Shown: positions 46,486-55,962 of the stretch, piece after piece | Layout: each line of letters opens with the position of its first letter | How positions within the stretch are numbered: position 1 is the stretch's first letter | NCBI GenBank assembly: GCA_948474755.1 | Contig: CAOLHI010001425.1 | Location: forward strand, 124,001 to 188,000 | Reading direction: 5' to 3' | DNA from: Ctenosaura bakeri | Taxonomy: Eukaryota > Chordata > Lepidosauria > Squamata > Iguanidae | DNA length: 64,000 nucleotides | Notes under the pieces: generated by a model | Database searches by the model: none | What the model saw: only the letters and a program-made list of their open reading frames with translations | What the model was told of the DNA's origin: nothing | Position numbers and translations under genes: made by a program

Positions 46486-46566
46486 CTCTGCAAATTGAAA
46501 CAACTGAGACTTTATACATCCTTCAGTAGAGTTAGATGCATCAGAACAGCAGGTACTTGAAGAAAC
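46486..46566 (-). CDS. BBX: BBX small repeat exon 1 of 4 (SQLFQFAE)
   Basis: 81 bp, phase 0 at both ends. The acceptor is GTTTTAG|GTTTC at 46566 and the donor TTGCAGAG|gtgaac at 46486. It encodes VSSSTCCSDASNSTEGC then IKSQLFQFAE. It follows the exon ending ...HALTAQE, which is the expected BBX order. Confidence 0.9.
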
Positions 46567-48110
46567 CTAAAACAAAAATTACCAGAAAGATAACATTAGA
46601 GAGTTTGACTCTATATAACACTTTAAATAGAATGTTGAAACCTGTTTATAAATCGTATGCAGCTAACTACTCCTAAGAACTATGTTCCTTTTGCCCTTCA
46701 CTTCTCTTCTTCCTCTTCCTCTCCATCTGTAAAATACTTTCAAATCAAATGTTATAGTACAGACAAAAGCAACAACTGCTGGAGGCTAAGAATTATCCAA
46801 CCAAAATAATAGGAAGAGAGAATGGAAAAGGAATACAAGAAGGGAAATCAGGAAGGAACAGGAAGAAGTGTATAGTGTATAGAAATCAAAATTGACACAG
46901 ATACTTGAATATCCATTGGCAGCACATTCCAGAGACATAAAACAACAACACATAAAAGATGACAATGAGAAGAAATATGCAAGATTGTGGTTTGGTCAGA
47001 ATTATACCAAGAATAAAAGGTATATAAAGCAATCAAAGAACTGGGATGTAAGAAGGAAAAGGAATATGAAAACATTTTTTAAGTCAAAAGAAGGAATTTA
47101 AATTGAATTCTACAGAGAAATGGAAACCAATTTAACAGAAAAAGGGATAAAGAAATATTTAAAATGAGGTGTATAATATGCTGAGAGAACTGCAGAATTG
47201 AAAATAAAACAAAGTTTGAAGATAAGGCACTGGAAGGCCAGATGAAAAGGCATTAAATACTCAGCAATGAACAGAAAGCTTCATATGCAAAGGAGCTGCT
47301 ATGTATTTTTTTTTAATAACCATGCCAGTCAAAAGCAACCACTGGTGTAGCTTACAGCACTAAAACACAACAGAGGAAAGAACCAAGCAAAAAATATACA
47401 TACAATACCACCTTCCATTCACCCCTTCTATCATAAAGTGAAAAACTGGGCTGGGTTCAAGGCTAAGCACAGAAAAATGAAGAAGATCTATAAATTCATG
47501 TGAAGTTCTCTGTACAGTGAGCATAAGTGTGTAGATAGCACTTAAAGAATCTGTAAATGCCAGCACTGATTCTTCACTTTCCTTTCCTGGCTGAAATGTT
47601 GTAACAGCATGTTAACCCACTCACAGCATTTGCTAAAGGAGGCAGTTCTCCCATAATAAAGATTCCTAAAAGTAAAGCAAACTGAATGAGTTGTGATGTT
47701 GAGTTTAACAACTGTTCAGCAGATGAGTATCAGAAGCATGACCAAATCAATCTTTAAGAAATATGATCTCAATAAAACAGAATACTACATAATTCTTCTC
47801 AGTGGATTATTAAATGCAAATCAGTGATGGCAAATTGGGCCTTTTTGCTAACAATATTCTGAAGTCATGAAGCAAGTGAGGCCTTGGAGAAATAACTTAT
47901 TAAAGCCAGATGATTTTGGACGCCTTTTCTTACTGTTGCTGTGCAACATTGGAAAAGTGCAACTACTAGCACAGTCCACCAACAGGATTCCACTTTATAC
48001 TAGCACTGCAGGTATTTTGGATGGCACAAATACCTAAAAGCTAAGGTTAGGCTTTTCAAATTCTTCCCCTCATACCCAGCACCAAGTTATTGCATATGAT
48101 ACTGAGCTTG
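46567..48110. other. BBX intron
   Basis: The part at about 46800-47240 is unusually purine-rich and may be a worn repeat, but I cannot name it. No gene was seen. Confidence 0.45.
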
Positions 48111-48227
48111 GAAAAAATTAATTTTTGGACTACAACTCAGAGAATTCCCCAGACAGGAGGAGAATAGTGGTTATGGTGGTTAAGGAATTCTGGGATTTGC
48201 AGTCCAAAAGGGTAATTTCCCCCTAAA
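48111..48227. mobile_element. Small MITE with long inverted repeats
   Basis: Left arm GGAAAAAATTAATTTTTGG then ACTACAACTCAGAGAATTCC; right arm complements it imperfectly (GGAATTCTGGGATTTGCAGT then CCAAAAGGGTAATTTCCC). The arms are about 40 bases long and the loop about 35. The family is not named; a hAT-like origin is possible. Confidence 0.6.
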
Positions 48228-49738
48228 CTCAGGTCCAAAGAAATGGGCTCCAGTTCATCAAGGCCTGTGAGACAACAAATCTGTTAGCCTCTTTCCTGGT
48301 TTTATATTCAATTATGATGCTACTTTGCTACTACCAATACAAAACCAAGTTTGGCTCCTTACAGTAATTCAAGATGTGTATGGTGCAACCAGTCAGCTTT
48401 AAAGCTTTATATATTTACTTGACAGAGGAGAGACACAGTTCTTGGCTATACACTCATCCTTACAAAGCTGGGAAAGCAGACACAGACATATGGCTACTTT
48501 AAACTGAAGTGTTGCTACTGTAATGTGGTGGTTAAGACTATATGCAGTAAGACAGAAGATGAGTTCAGCCATGAACCTGTTTGATGGCCATAGGACCAAC
48601 AACAGGAAAGAATCTTATGGCAGTGGCATCTTTTAAGGATCATGGTATAAATTATGCAGGCCAGAATCCACCTGATGAGATACAGGAAGTTAATGCACGC
48701 ACACACACACACTTGTGGAGTTTAGGGAATTGTAAGACTAGAGACAAAACAAATGCAAGAGACACAGACTGCCAGATTTTACAATAGGTTTTAAATTCAT
48801 CTCTTGTTAATCAGCATTCATAAAACAGTACTGGAAACAGTACCATCTCACTACTATAACAATTATTATTGGGGGCTGACATTTTCTTCTATACTGCAGC
48901 ACTAACAACAAAATATATTGTGGAACCTGAAAGACTAACATATTTGTTACTACGAAAGATCTTGTTTGCATTTAGTGAAGTGGGCTCCAGTTTATGAAAG
49001 TGCTATAAATAGTTACTGAGAGCTATAATAAATTTGTTTATCTTTGGGATGCCATCATGACATCAGTAAACAATTAACATTTTAGTTGAATGAAAACCCG
49101 TTGTCTTGATCCAGGCCACAGAACTAAACTTCCTGCTAAATCATCTTTCAGCAGAGTTGTTTTTTAATGTATCTATTTGCATAGAGGTGCCTGAACTGAT
49201 CAGGAAATTAGAATCTAACAGTGTACATAAAAACATTTTAAGTGCTTTTAAATGTTAAAAAACAAATCTTTGTAACTTCATTGGTTTACATTTCCCTGGG
49301 CTTGTGAGAATGTTGCCAAAACACACAGTATCGGTACACAACTTCCTCAACAAAGCCTGATGGCAACTCAGTGGGATGAAATGAATGCTGACAGACTGAG
49401 ACAGGGGAAAAAAGTAAAATTGTGTAGGACAAGGAATACAAAAAAATTAGCTGGACAATGCAGAGGAAGGCAGAGATAAAATGGATAAACAAAATTGTCT
49501 TAGTCTGGAGAGATTATTTCCTGGTTCATACGGAGAAGCCATTTAAAAAGGTTGAAGTGTTTCATGCCTATACAACTGACATAAAATAGAAGTTTCTGTA
49601 TCTCTTAAATGGTATAATTACATCATGTTGTCCAGATAAACAACCTATTAAATAGGGAAAGGTACGTGATATCACCTTCCTCTCTATCTAACATTTTTCC
49701 TTTAATGAAAGGATTAAGCAAGAAAGATAATCACTTAC
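48228..49738. other. BBX intron
   Basis: Contains worn copies of an interspersed repeat at about 48245-48300 and 48890-48990 (inverse of TTAGTCTTTCAGGTTCCACA), seen again near 50098, 59960 and 60988. No gene was seen. Confidence 0.5.
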
Positions 49739-49806
49739 TTCTTGTGCAGTCAAGGCATGTTCTCCCGCTAACAGTAGCATACTGAGGCCTCCCATTTGTG
49801 TAGGAT
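49739..49806 (-). CDS. BBX: BBX coding exon (PTQMGGLSMLLLAGEHAL)
   Basis: 68 bp. The acceptor is TTGACAG|ATCC at 49806 and the donor ACAAGAA|gtaagt at 49739. It enters in phase 1 (G|AT makes Asp after AMA of the exon at 61502) and leaves in phase 0. It encodes DPTQMGGLSMLLLAGEH then ALTAQE, a signature stretch of BBX. The intron in front is 11.7 kb and holds DIRS copy D. Confidence 0.95.
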
Positions 49807-50097
49807 CTGTCAAGAAAGAAAAATAGATATACAAACATTTCAGTCAAAATGTTTATTCTGATAAGTGGGCTTGTACAGGTTTCATGCCTTAAGTGTACTG
49901 GTTCTCAAAAGCAAAGGTAATTGTAAAGACTACAGTTCTTGACAGAGAATATATTTTGAAACATGCTGCAGGAAAATGCATTCTGCCTTTTTCTAAACAA
50001 CTATTAACAATTTTCTAAACAAAACTGTATATATTTTTCTATTGCATTTTGATCCACCTCGTTCCATTAAAGAAAAAATTAAAATAATAAGTTTCTT
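49807..50097. other. BBX intron
   Basis: Nothing recognised. Confidence 0.4.
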
Positions 50098-50285
50098 TCA
50101 GCAGTGAAATAAAGAAAGGAAGGAGTAAAAAAAAAATTAGTAGCATACCTATGACCACCTGAATTATATATTTTAGCATGTACCTTCATGGATTAAAATC
50201 TACTTCCTCAGATGTACTGATGGAGACAAATGTTAGCCTAAGATATACGTGAGGTTAAATCACAGAGGAGGTATGGGGTAAAGAA
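50098..50285. repeat. Repeat R2, left copy of a direct pair
   Basis: About 190 bases nearly repeated at 60988-61168 in the same orientation: GTGAAATAAAGAAAGGAAGG, TTCATGGATTAAAATCTACT and GAGGTTAAATCACAGAGGAG are shared. No coding capacity. Confidence 0.8.
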
Positions 50286-50428
50286 CGTACATGAACAATC
50301 ACAACACTGTGTGCCTCAGTGGAAGGAAAACTTAGTAATGCCACAATGATAAACTATTCATAAAACCATTCTACTATCGAAAAGAACAGGTTGCTTACCT
50401 GTAACTGTGGTTCTTCGAGTGGTCATCT

Positions 50429-50570
50429 GTGCCATCATACACTAGGAGCTTTAGCGCCTGCGCGGTAGCGTTCGGAAACTTCTAGAGCTTGTTCGCTTGG
50501 CGGGAAACCCCTCCCCCACGCCGGTACTGCGCATGCTCCTCCCGCCGAGCAACGGTCTCTCCTCAGTTCT
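50429..50570. repeat. Left inverted terminal repeat of DIRS copy D
   Basis: Inverted complement of 56311-56454 with very few differences, running from ATCATACACTAGGAGC to CTCCTCAGTTCT. The 45 bases outside it are unique to this end. It includes TGCGCATGC at 50528-50536. Confidence 0.92.
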
Positions 50571-50623
50571 GTCGTCCGCCGTAGAACCTACAGGGACCTG
50601 AGAAAGAGGGGAGGAAGGGCGGG

Positions 50624-50719
50624 TGTGTATGATGGCACAGATGACCACTCGAAGACCACAGTTACAGGTAAGCAACCTGTTCTTCTTCTCGTGGTCTCTG
50701 TGCCTTCATACACTAGGAG
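50624..50719. repeat. Internal complementary region of DIRS copy D
   Basis: 50624-50682 is the inverted complement of the left terminus (50384-50443). 50679-50719 is the inverted complement of the right terminus (56431-56470). The two halves share GTTC, consistent with a single GTT at the circle junction. It lies just 3' of the recombinase stop codon at 50756. In DIRS biology this region is thought to template end completion and circle formation. Confidence 0.93.
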
Positions 50720-50755
50720 ACTGTGTAGCTTACCGGTCGGACGGCGGGTCAGGTC

Positions 50756-51900
50756 CTACAGCACGGAAGCCAACACCTCACGTCCAAACCGGGCATCTCT
50801 GCGCGACCGGCAGTCGAGCCTGTAGTGGCGCACGAAGGTCGATGGTTGGGACCAGGTCGCCACACGGCAGAGTTCATGCAGGTCAACTCCTCGCAGGAGG
50901 GCCGCAGAAGTAGCCACCGCTCTGGTGGAGTGGGCTCGAAGCAGGACTGGCGGAGGCTTCCTCGCGAGCTCATACGCCAGTTCAATAGTCCTCACCACCC
51001 ACTTGGAGAAGCGCTGGGTGGACACTTTTAGGCCCCTCCGACGTCGCCCATAGCAAACAAAGAGATGCGGCGTCTGTGGAAGGAAGCAGTCCTGTCCTTG
51101 TAGAAAGCCAATGCCCGACGCACGTCCAGGGAGTGGAGGGACCGCTCCAACGGTGTCGTCGGGTTCGGGAAGAAGGCAGGCAGGATGATGTCCTGGTTGA
51201 GATGGAAACTGGACACCACCTTAGGCAGGAACGAGATGTCAGGTCTCAGGACCACCTTGTCCCTGTGGAAGACCGTGAAGGGCTCATCGGAACGAAGAGC
51301 TGTGATCTCACCCGCTCGCCTCGCTGAGGTCACCGCTACCAGGAAGGCAGTTTTCATTGTCAGGAGCCTGTCATCCGAGGTCGCCATCGGCTCGAAGGGC
51401 GGCTTCGTCAGCTGCGAGAGCACCAGCGAGAGGGACCACGGCGGTAGCGGCAGCGATACCGGCGGGTAGAGATGATGAAGTCCTTTCAGGAACCGCTTAA
51501 CGGTATCGTTCCTGAAGAAGGCCGAGGCAGCAGATCGTGGCGGTTGGTATGCCACGATCGCAGAGAGATACACCTTCAGGGATGAAAACGCCAGGCCCTG
51601 TTGCCGGAGGTGCAGGAGGAAGTGCAGGACGGTCGAGAGCCCCGCGGGCGATACCGGCTCACTCCTCTCGTTAGCGAAGGTCAGGAAGCGTCGCCACTTG
51701 TATTGATAGTTGCGACGGATGGATTCCTTCCTGGCCGCGACGAGGACGGTACCGAGCACGGGATCGTCTAGTGCGATATCCTCCAGGCATGGAGGGCCAG
51801 GCGTGGCAGGTCCGGATGGAGGACTCGGCCGCCGGAGTGGGAGAGCAGGTCCGGTGTCGGTGGCAACCGGAGCAGGTCGTCTCGCGCGGCTTGTAGCAGG
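50756..51900 (-). pseudogene. DIRS tyrosine recombinase, one frame break (copy D)
   Basis: The N-terminal SAM-like part reads RRNYQYKWRRFLTFANERS and LRQQGLAFSSLKVYLSAIV. The first catalytic Arg is in TSARRAGEITAL (near 51310). The frame stops at 51028 after SLFAMGDVGGA. One base has been lost near 51064-51068; in the -1 frame the protein continues as STQRFSKWVVRTIELAYEL to the second box AHSTRAVATS (H-x-x-R, near 50930), ATWSQPSTF and VRHY (probable nucleophile Tyr near 50823), ending at 50756. Copy B supports this reading. The recombinase would join a circular intermediate to GTT-containing targets. It has no clear ATG of its own and overlaps the RT/RH frame upstream. Confidence 0.9.
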
Positions 51901-53882
51901 GGTGCGAACCAATGTTGCCTCGGCCAGTACGGGGCTACCAGGATCGCGTCGGCTCGGTCGGCGAGGATCTTCGATATCGTCCGGCCAAGCAGCGGGAACG
52001 GCGGGAACGCGTAGAGGAGTTCCCCGGTCCACGGAAACTGGAAAGCGTCCCCGATGGAGGCACGATCGTGGCCCGCTCTGGAACAGAATCGGCGACACTT
52101 CGCGTTTTCCCTGGTCGCGAAGAGGTCGATCGATGGTTCGCCCCAGCGGTCCCGAATCAGTCTGAACGCCTCTCCGGAGAGAGACCATTCGTGATGGGAT
52201 GAGGTGTCCCTGCTGAGGGCGTCTGCCGTGGTGTTCTCCTGCCCGGCCAGGTGAACCGCCACGGGATGCGTGTGCAGGCGAATGCACCATTCCCACAGGC
52301 CGAGCGCGATGTCGAGCAGGGTCGTGGAATGAGTCCCACCTTGTCTGTTGATGTAGCAGACGGCGGTGGTGTTGTCCGTCAGAATCAGGACCGTGCGCCC
52401 CGCCACGGCATGGCGGAACGCCCGTAGGGCTTTCCAGACGGCGAGCAGCTCCAGCGCGTTGATATGGAGAGCGGTCTCGTCGTCGGTCCATCTGTCGCGG
52501 ACTCTGAGATCGCCGCAGTGGGCACCCCATCCATACAGGGAGGCGTCGGTCGTTACCGTCACCTTCGGTGTCGGCTGTTGGAAAGGCATCCCCGACATGA
52601 GATTGCGTCGCGACTGCCACCATCGGAGGGATGAGCGGACGTCTCCCGGCAGCTGCAGTCGGAGTGTCTGTTCGTCTCGCAGGGGGTCGAATATGCGGAC
52701 GAACCAGTGTTGAAGAGGTCTTGCTCTCAGCCTGGCGAGATATGTCACAGCGGTCGTCGCAGCCATGTAGCCCAAGAGCTGCTGGACGCTTCTCGCAGAT
52801 AACGTCGGGGCCGTACGAGCGTGAGCGGCGGCCCGGATCAAAGTTTGTGCTCGAGACTCTGGTAGGTACGCCCTGGCGGAGGTCGAGTCGAGCGTCGCCC
52901 CGATGAAGTCCAAGATCCTCGCCGGCTCGAGGTGGGACTTCTTCGGATTCACTCGTAGACCAAGGCGGGTCAGGAGTGACAACGTCATGTGGACGTCGTG
53001 GTAAAGTCTCTGTTTGCAGGACGCCACCAACAGCCAATCGTCGAGGTAGGGGAAGACGGAAGCGCCCTTCGTCCGCAGGTAGGATACCACCGGGGCCATG
53101 CACTTGGTGAAGACCCTTGGGGCAGTCGAGAGTCCGAACGGCAGCACCTTGTACTGGTAACAGGTGTCGTCGACTGCGAAGCGGAGGTACCGTCTGTGCT
53201 GCGGGCGAATGGCGATATGGAAGTATGCGTCTCGGAGATCGATGGAGGCGAACCAGTCCCCTCGATGTAGGAAGGGTAGGATCGACGGTATCGTGACCAT
53301 CTTGAACCTTTTGGGGCGGATGTAGTAGTTCACCCCTCTGAGGTCTAGGATCGGCCGGAGGGTACCGTCGGCTTTCGGTACCGTGAAGTACCTGGAGAAG
53401 AAGCCGGTGGTCTTGGCCTCTTGCGGGAGCCGCTCGATCGCCCCTTTCTGGAGGAGGGATTGGATCTCTTCCAGGAGGGCCGGACTCGACGGCGTGGAGT
53501 AATAAACGCCGCGAGGAGGAATATCGAGAAACTCGATGGCGTAGCCAAGACGGACGATGGAAAGCACCCAAGAGTCCGTAGTGACATACTGCCACTCCGC
53601 TAGGTGTCGAGCGAGAGTCGGTCGGTCTCCGAGCGCTGATGGTAGGCTGAAGAGTGGGTATTGGTGGGTCCTGCCAGGCACGTCAAAACCGAGACTTTGT
53701 CTCGGAGGAGGACTTCTTCGACGAAGGCGGGCGCCGCCTAATCGTGCGCCTGGCCGATGAGCCGGAGGACGGTCTCGACTGTCCAGACTGGGCCGAACGC
53801 TGGAACGACGAGGTGGAAGATCGTCGCCAGGATGGTCGGAAGGTGGAGGCCCTGCGGGTCTGCGTGGCCGGCTGCAGCCCAA
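51768..53882 (-). CDS. DIRS reverse transcriptase/RNase H (copy D, open frame)
   Basis: 704 codons open to the stop at 51768. RT spans residues of about 140-390, with FSRYFTVPKADGTLRPILD, SIDLRDAYFHIAI, FGLSTAPRVF and the catalytic YLDDW (near 53040). RNase H follows, with TTDASLYGWG, HINALELLAV, LTDNTTAVCYINRQGG and TADALSR supplying the expected acidic residues. The C-terminal part has SIDLFATRENAKC and YAFPPFPLLGR, a conserved tail of DIRS/Ty3-like RT-RH proteins. The frame is +1 relative to ORF1, which it overlaps by about 200 bases, and the recombinase frame is -1 relative to it. How it is translated (frameshift, re-initiation or an own start) cannot be decided here. The first ATG at 53882 is only a possible start. 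Confidence 0.9.
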   Translation of the reverse strand: MGCSRPRRPAGPPPSDHPGDDLPPRRSSVRPSLDSRDRPPAHRPGARLGGARLRRRSPPPRQSLGFDVPGRTHQYPLFSLPSALGDRPTLARHLAEWQYVTTDSWVLSIVRLGYAIEFLDIPPRGVYYSTPSSPALLEEIQSLLQKGAIERLPQEAKTTGFFSRYFTVPKADGTLRPILDLRGVNYYIRPKRFKMVTIPSILPFLHRGDWFASIDLRDAYFHIAIRPQHRRYLRFAVDDTCYQYKVLPFGLSTAPRVFTKCMAPVVSYLRTKGASVFPYLDDWLLVASCKQRLYHDVHMTLSLLTRLGLRVNPKKSHLEPARILDFIGATLDSTSARAYLPESRAQTLIRAAAHARTAPTLSARSVQQLLGYMAATTAVTYLARLRARPLQHWFVRIFDPLRDEQTLRLQLPGDVRSSLRWWQSRRNLMSGMPFQQPTPKVTVTTDASLYGWGAHCGDLRVRDRWTDDETALHINALELLAVWKALRAFRHAVAGRTVLILTDNTTAVCYINRQGGTHSTTLLDIALGLWEWCIRLHTHPVAVHLAGQENTTADALSRDTSSHHEWSLSGEAFRLIRDRWGEPSIDLFATRENAKCRRFCSRAGHDRASIGDAFQFPWTGELLYAFPPFPLLGRTISKILADRADAILVAPYWPRQHWFAPLLQAARDDLLRLPPTPDLLSHSGGRVLHPDLPRLALHAWRISH

Positions 53883-55962
53883 TCTTTTTTGCGGTCAGTC
53901 TCGCCTTGACGAGATTGTCCAAAGCTTCGTCTGTGGACGAATTGAAGAGGCCTTCACCGTCGAAGGGGAGATCTTCAATCCTCCTTCTGGTGTCCTCCTG
54001 GATGTCGGCCGGTCGAAGCCAAGCATGGCGGCGGAGGCCGACGGATCCCGCCATGACCCGGGAGGCGATCTCCACAGCGTGCCGGGAGGAGGCCATCTGG
54101 TGCCGAGCGATGGAGATAGCCTCATTGAAGATCACGGAGGAGGCTTGGCGGATGTCCTCCGGTACCGCTTCCATCGCTGGTTGCAGGCGATCGAGCACCT
54201 TCTTCAGGTATGCCGCGAGGCAAGCCTGAGTGTTGGACAGCCTGATCTGCAAGGAGGCAGCCGAATAGAACCTCCTTGCGTAGGCGTCCAACTTCCTGCC
54301 CTCTTTGTCCGGCGGGGTGGTGTGTTGCCTGCCGGAGCCTTTCGTCTGCGCGGACTCGACGACCACAGAGTTCGGTGCAGGGTGATTAAATAGATAACCG
54401 GCGTTATCCTTCTGCACCCTGTAGAGGTGTTCTAACCGCTGCGGTATCGGCTGAGCCGAGGCCGGTCTATCCCAGGCGGCCTTCACCAGTCTGGATACCC
54501 GGGGCAGGAGAGGCAGCGGGGCCGTGGAAGGTCGCTTCTCCTCGAAAACGGAGAAGGCTGGATCGTCGTCCTCCGGCTCCGCATCGGCGATCTTAAGGCC
54601 GAGGGTAGTGGCCATGCGGAGCAGCATCGCAGAGAACTGGTGGACGTCCTCTGGAGCAGAATCTGGGATCGGGTCCCCGAATCCCAACGGAGGAGACTCC
54701 TGGGAGGCCGCCTCAGACACCTCAGACTCCGCACTCGAGTCGTACGACTCCGAGCTCGGTGAGTCCTCTCGCCGCTCGCTCTCTGGCTCCTTCGTAGTCG
54801 CCGCAGGTGTTGCCTTCCTAGGCTTCTCCGCAGCCGGGGCGGTGGTAGCAGCAGCGTCCCGCTTGGGATGGCTGACCACGGATTTCACCCTCTTGGTGGT
54901 GACCGGGGTAGTCTGGCAGGCTGACGTCGTCGTAGCCCGCTCAGTCACCATCGACTCCGTAGGGCGCGTCGCCGTTGCCGTGACCCTAGGAGGTGGCGAT
55001 ATCGCCCGATACCGTGGTGAAGGCTCCCTCGCCCTATGATATCGAGGGGAGGGAGAGCGGCTGAAGGAGCGGCGGTCCGACGGAGATCGGCTTCGGCGTC
55101 GACGGTACCGAGCCTCGTCCCCTCTAGGCGAGCGCGATTCGCGCTGTCGACGAGGTGACCGGGACCTCCGGAAGGTCTCCCAGCGACTCGGGCCACGATG
55201 GTACCGATCCCGGTACGATGGCGAATGCGACCGATAGGAGGCCGGGCGCTCTCTCCACTCAGATTCCCTCGCGTACCTGGCCACGTAGGACGCCGAGGTG
55301 TATCTGGAGGCAGACGAGCGAGGTTGTTCCTCTCTTGTCTCCCTCGGAGGCGGCGAGGCCACCGGACGCTCGGAAGAGCGGGACCGGGACCTGAAGGAGG
55401 TCGAACGCCGCTCCGGAGAAGCAGAGGGCTCTCTCTGCTGCAGGTCGGCCGACCTGCAACGGCTAAGAGGGCGGTGGCGCTCCTCCACCAGGGTTGGAGG
55501 GTCTGCCACAGGCGAGTCCGGGCGCTGTTGGGGAACGTCCTCGATCTCATCCTCCGAGAGGTCGACGGACTCGCCTCGCCCTTTGGAAGGCTGCTGAGTA
55601 GGAGGAGGAGTAGGAGGTTGAGCGTCCCCAGCCGGGGAGCGCTTCTTTTCCTTCTTCTTCTTCTTTTTCTCCTTCTCCTTGCCCTTGCCTCCGTCCGGAG
55701 CAGGGCGCTTTTTAGCAGGCGTCTCCGTCAGGGGAGCCTCAGCCTTCCTCGCCGTCGAGGATCCTTTAGCTGACTTGGCAGCCGCCGACAGCTTCGGGAT
55801 CCTCGGTAACGCCGAGATCGGCGTTTCGCCGGTACCGAGCCCGATACCGACGAGGTGGACGGAACGGCAGCCGCCGATACCGTCGATGGCGTGGTCGTCT
55901 TCTTGTCGGCCATCTTGGAAGTGGAGGTCTCGTCTATCGCCCGCAGAGACTGCTCCCAACAA
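53683..55962 (-). CDS. DIRS ORF1 (gag-like) main frame (copy D)
   Basis: Open for 759 codons. In order it has a Lys-rich stretch (KEKEKKKKKKEKKRS), an acidic SVDLSEDEIEDV, and a long Arg/Ser domain of about 170 residues (RSRSPRRQRESRSPRG, SPSDRRSFSRSPSPRY and similar). It then has an acidic/serine block (SSESYDSSAESEVSEA) and the conserved gag core with FSAMLLRMATTLGLK, LEHLYRVQKDNAG, HAWLRPADIQ and LPFDGEGLFNSSTDEALD. It stops at 53683, inside the RT frame. The nominal ATG at 55962 lies in the region that reads MADKKTTT in another frame, so the true start is uncertain. It probably acts as the structural, RNA-binding protein of the element. Confidence 0.85.
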   Translation of the reverse strand: MLGAVSAGDRRDLHFQDGRQEDDHAIDGIGGCRSVHLVGIGLGTGETPISALPRIPKLSAAAKSAKGSSTARKAEAPLTETPAKKRPAPDGGKGKEKEKKKKKKEKKRSPAGDAQPPTPPPTQQPSKGRGESVDLSEDEIEDVPQQRPDSPVADPPTLVEERHRPLSRCRSADLQQREPSASPERRSTSFRSRSRSSERPVASPPPRETREEQPRSSASRYTSASYVARYARESEWRERPASYRSHSPSYRDRYHRGPSRWETFRRSRSPRRQRESRSPRGDEARYRRRRSRSPSDRRSFSRSPSPRYHRAREPSPRYRAISPPPRVTATATRPTESMVTERATTTSACQTTPVTTKRVKSVVSHPKRDAAATTAPAAEKPRKATPAATTKEPESERREDSPSSESYDSSAESEVSEAASQESPPLGFGDPIPDSAPEDVHQFSAMLLRMATTLGLKIADAEPEDDDPAFSVFEEKRPSTAPLPLLPRVSRLVKAAWDRPASAQPIPQRLEHLYRVQKDNAGYLFNHPAPNSVVVESAQTKGSGRQHTTPPDKEGRKLDAYARRFYSAASLQIRLSNTQACLAAYLKKVLDRLQPAMEAVPEDIRQASSVIFNEAISIARHQMASSRHAVEIASRVMAGSVGLRRHAWLRPADIQEDTRRRIEDLPFDGEGLFNSSTDEALDNLVKARLTAKKIGLQPATQTRRASTFRPSWRRSSTSSFQRSAQSGQSRPSSGSSARRTIRRRPPSSKKSSSETKSRF

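Noticed and set aside
46800..47240. Purine-rich stretch as a possible L1-type ORF remnant
   Set aside because: No conserved domain text could be read in any frame.
51960..53595. N-terminal 550 codons of the 855-codon frame ending at 51028
   Set aside because: This part is the RT/RNase H sequence read in a wrong frame; only the C-terminal part from about 51900 down is recombinase.
51710..55039. Long plus-strand open frames opposite the DIRS genes (also at 27773-30554 and 2033-3859)
   Set aside because: They are the reverse strand of GC-rich coding sequence with few stops; they have no recognisable domain and the minus-strand proteins are clearly the real ones.
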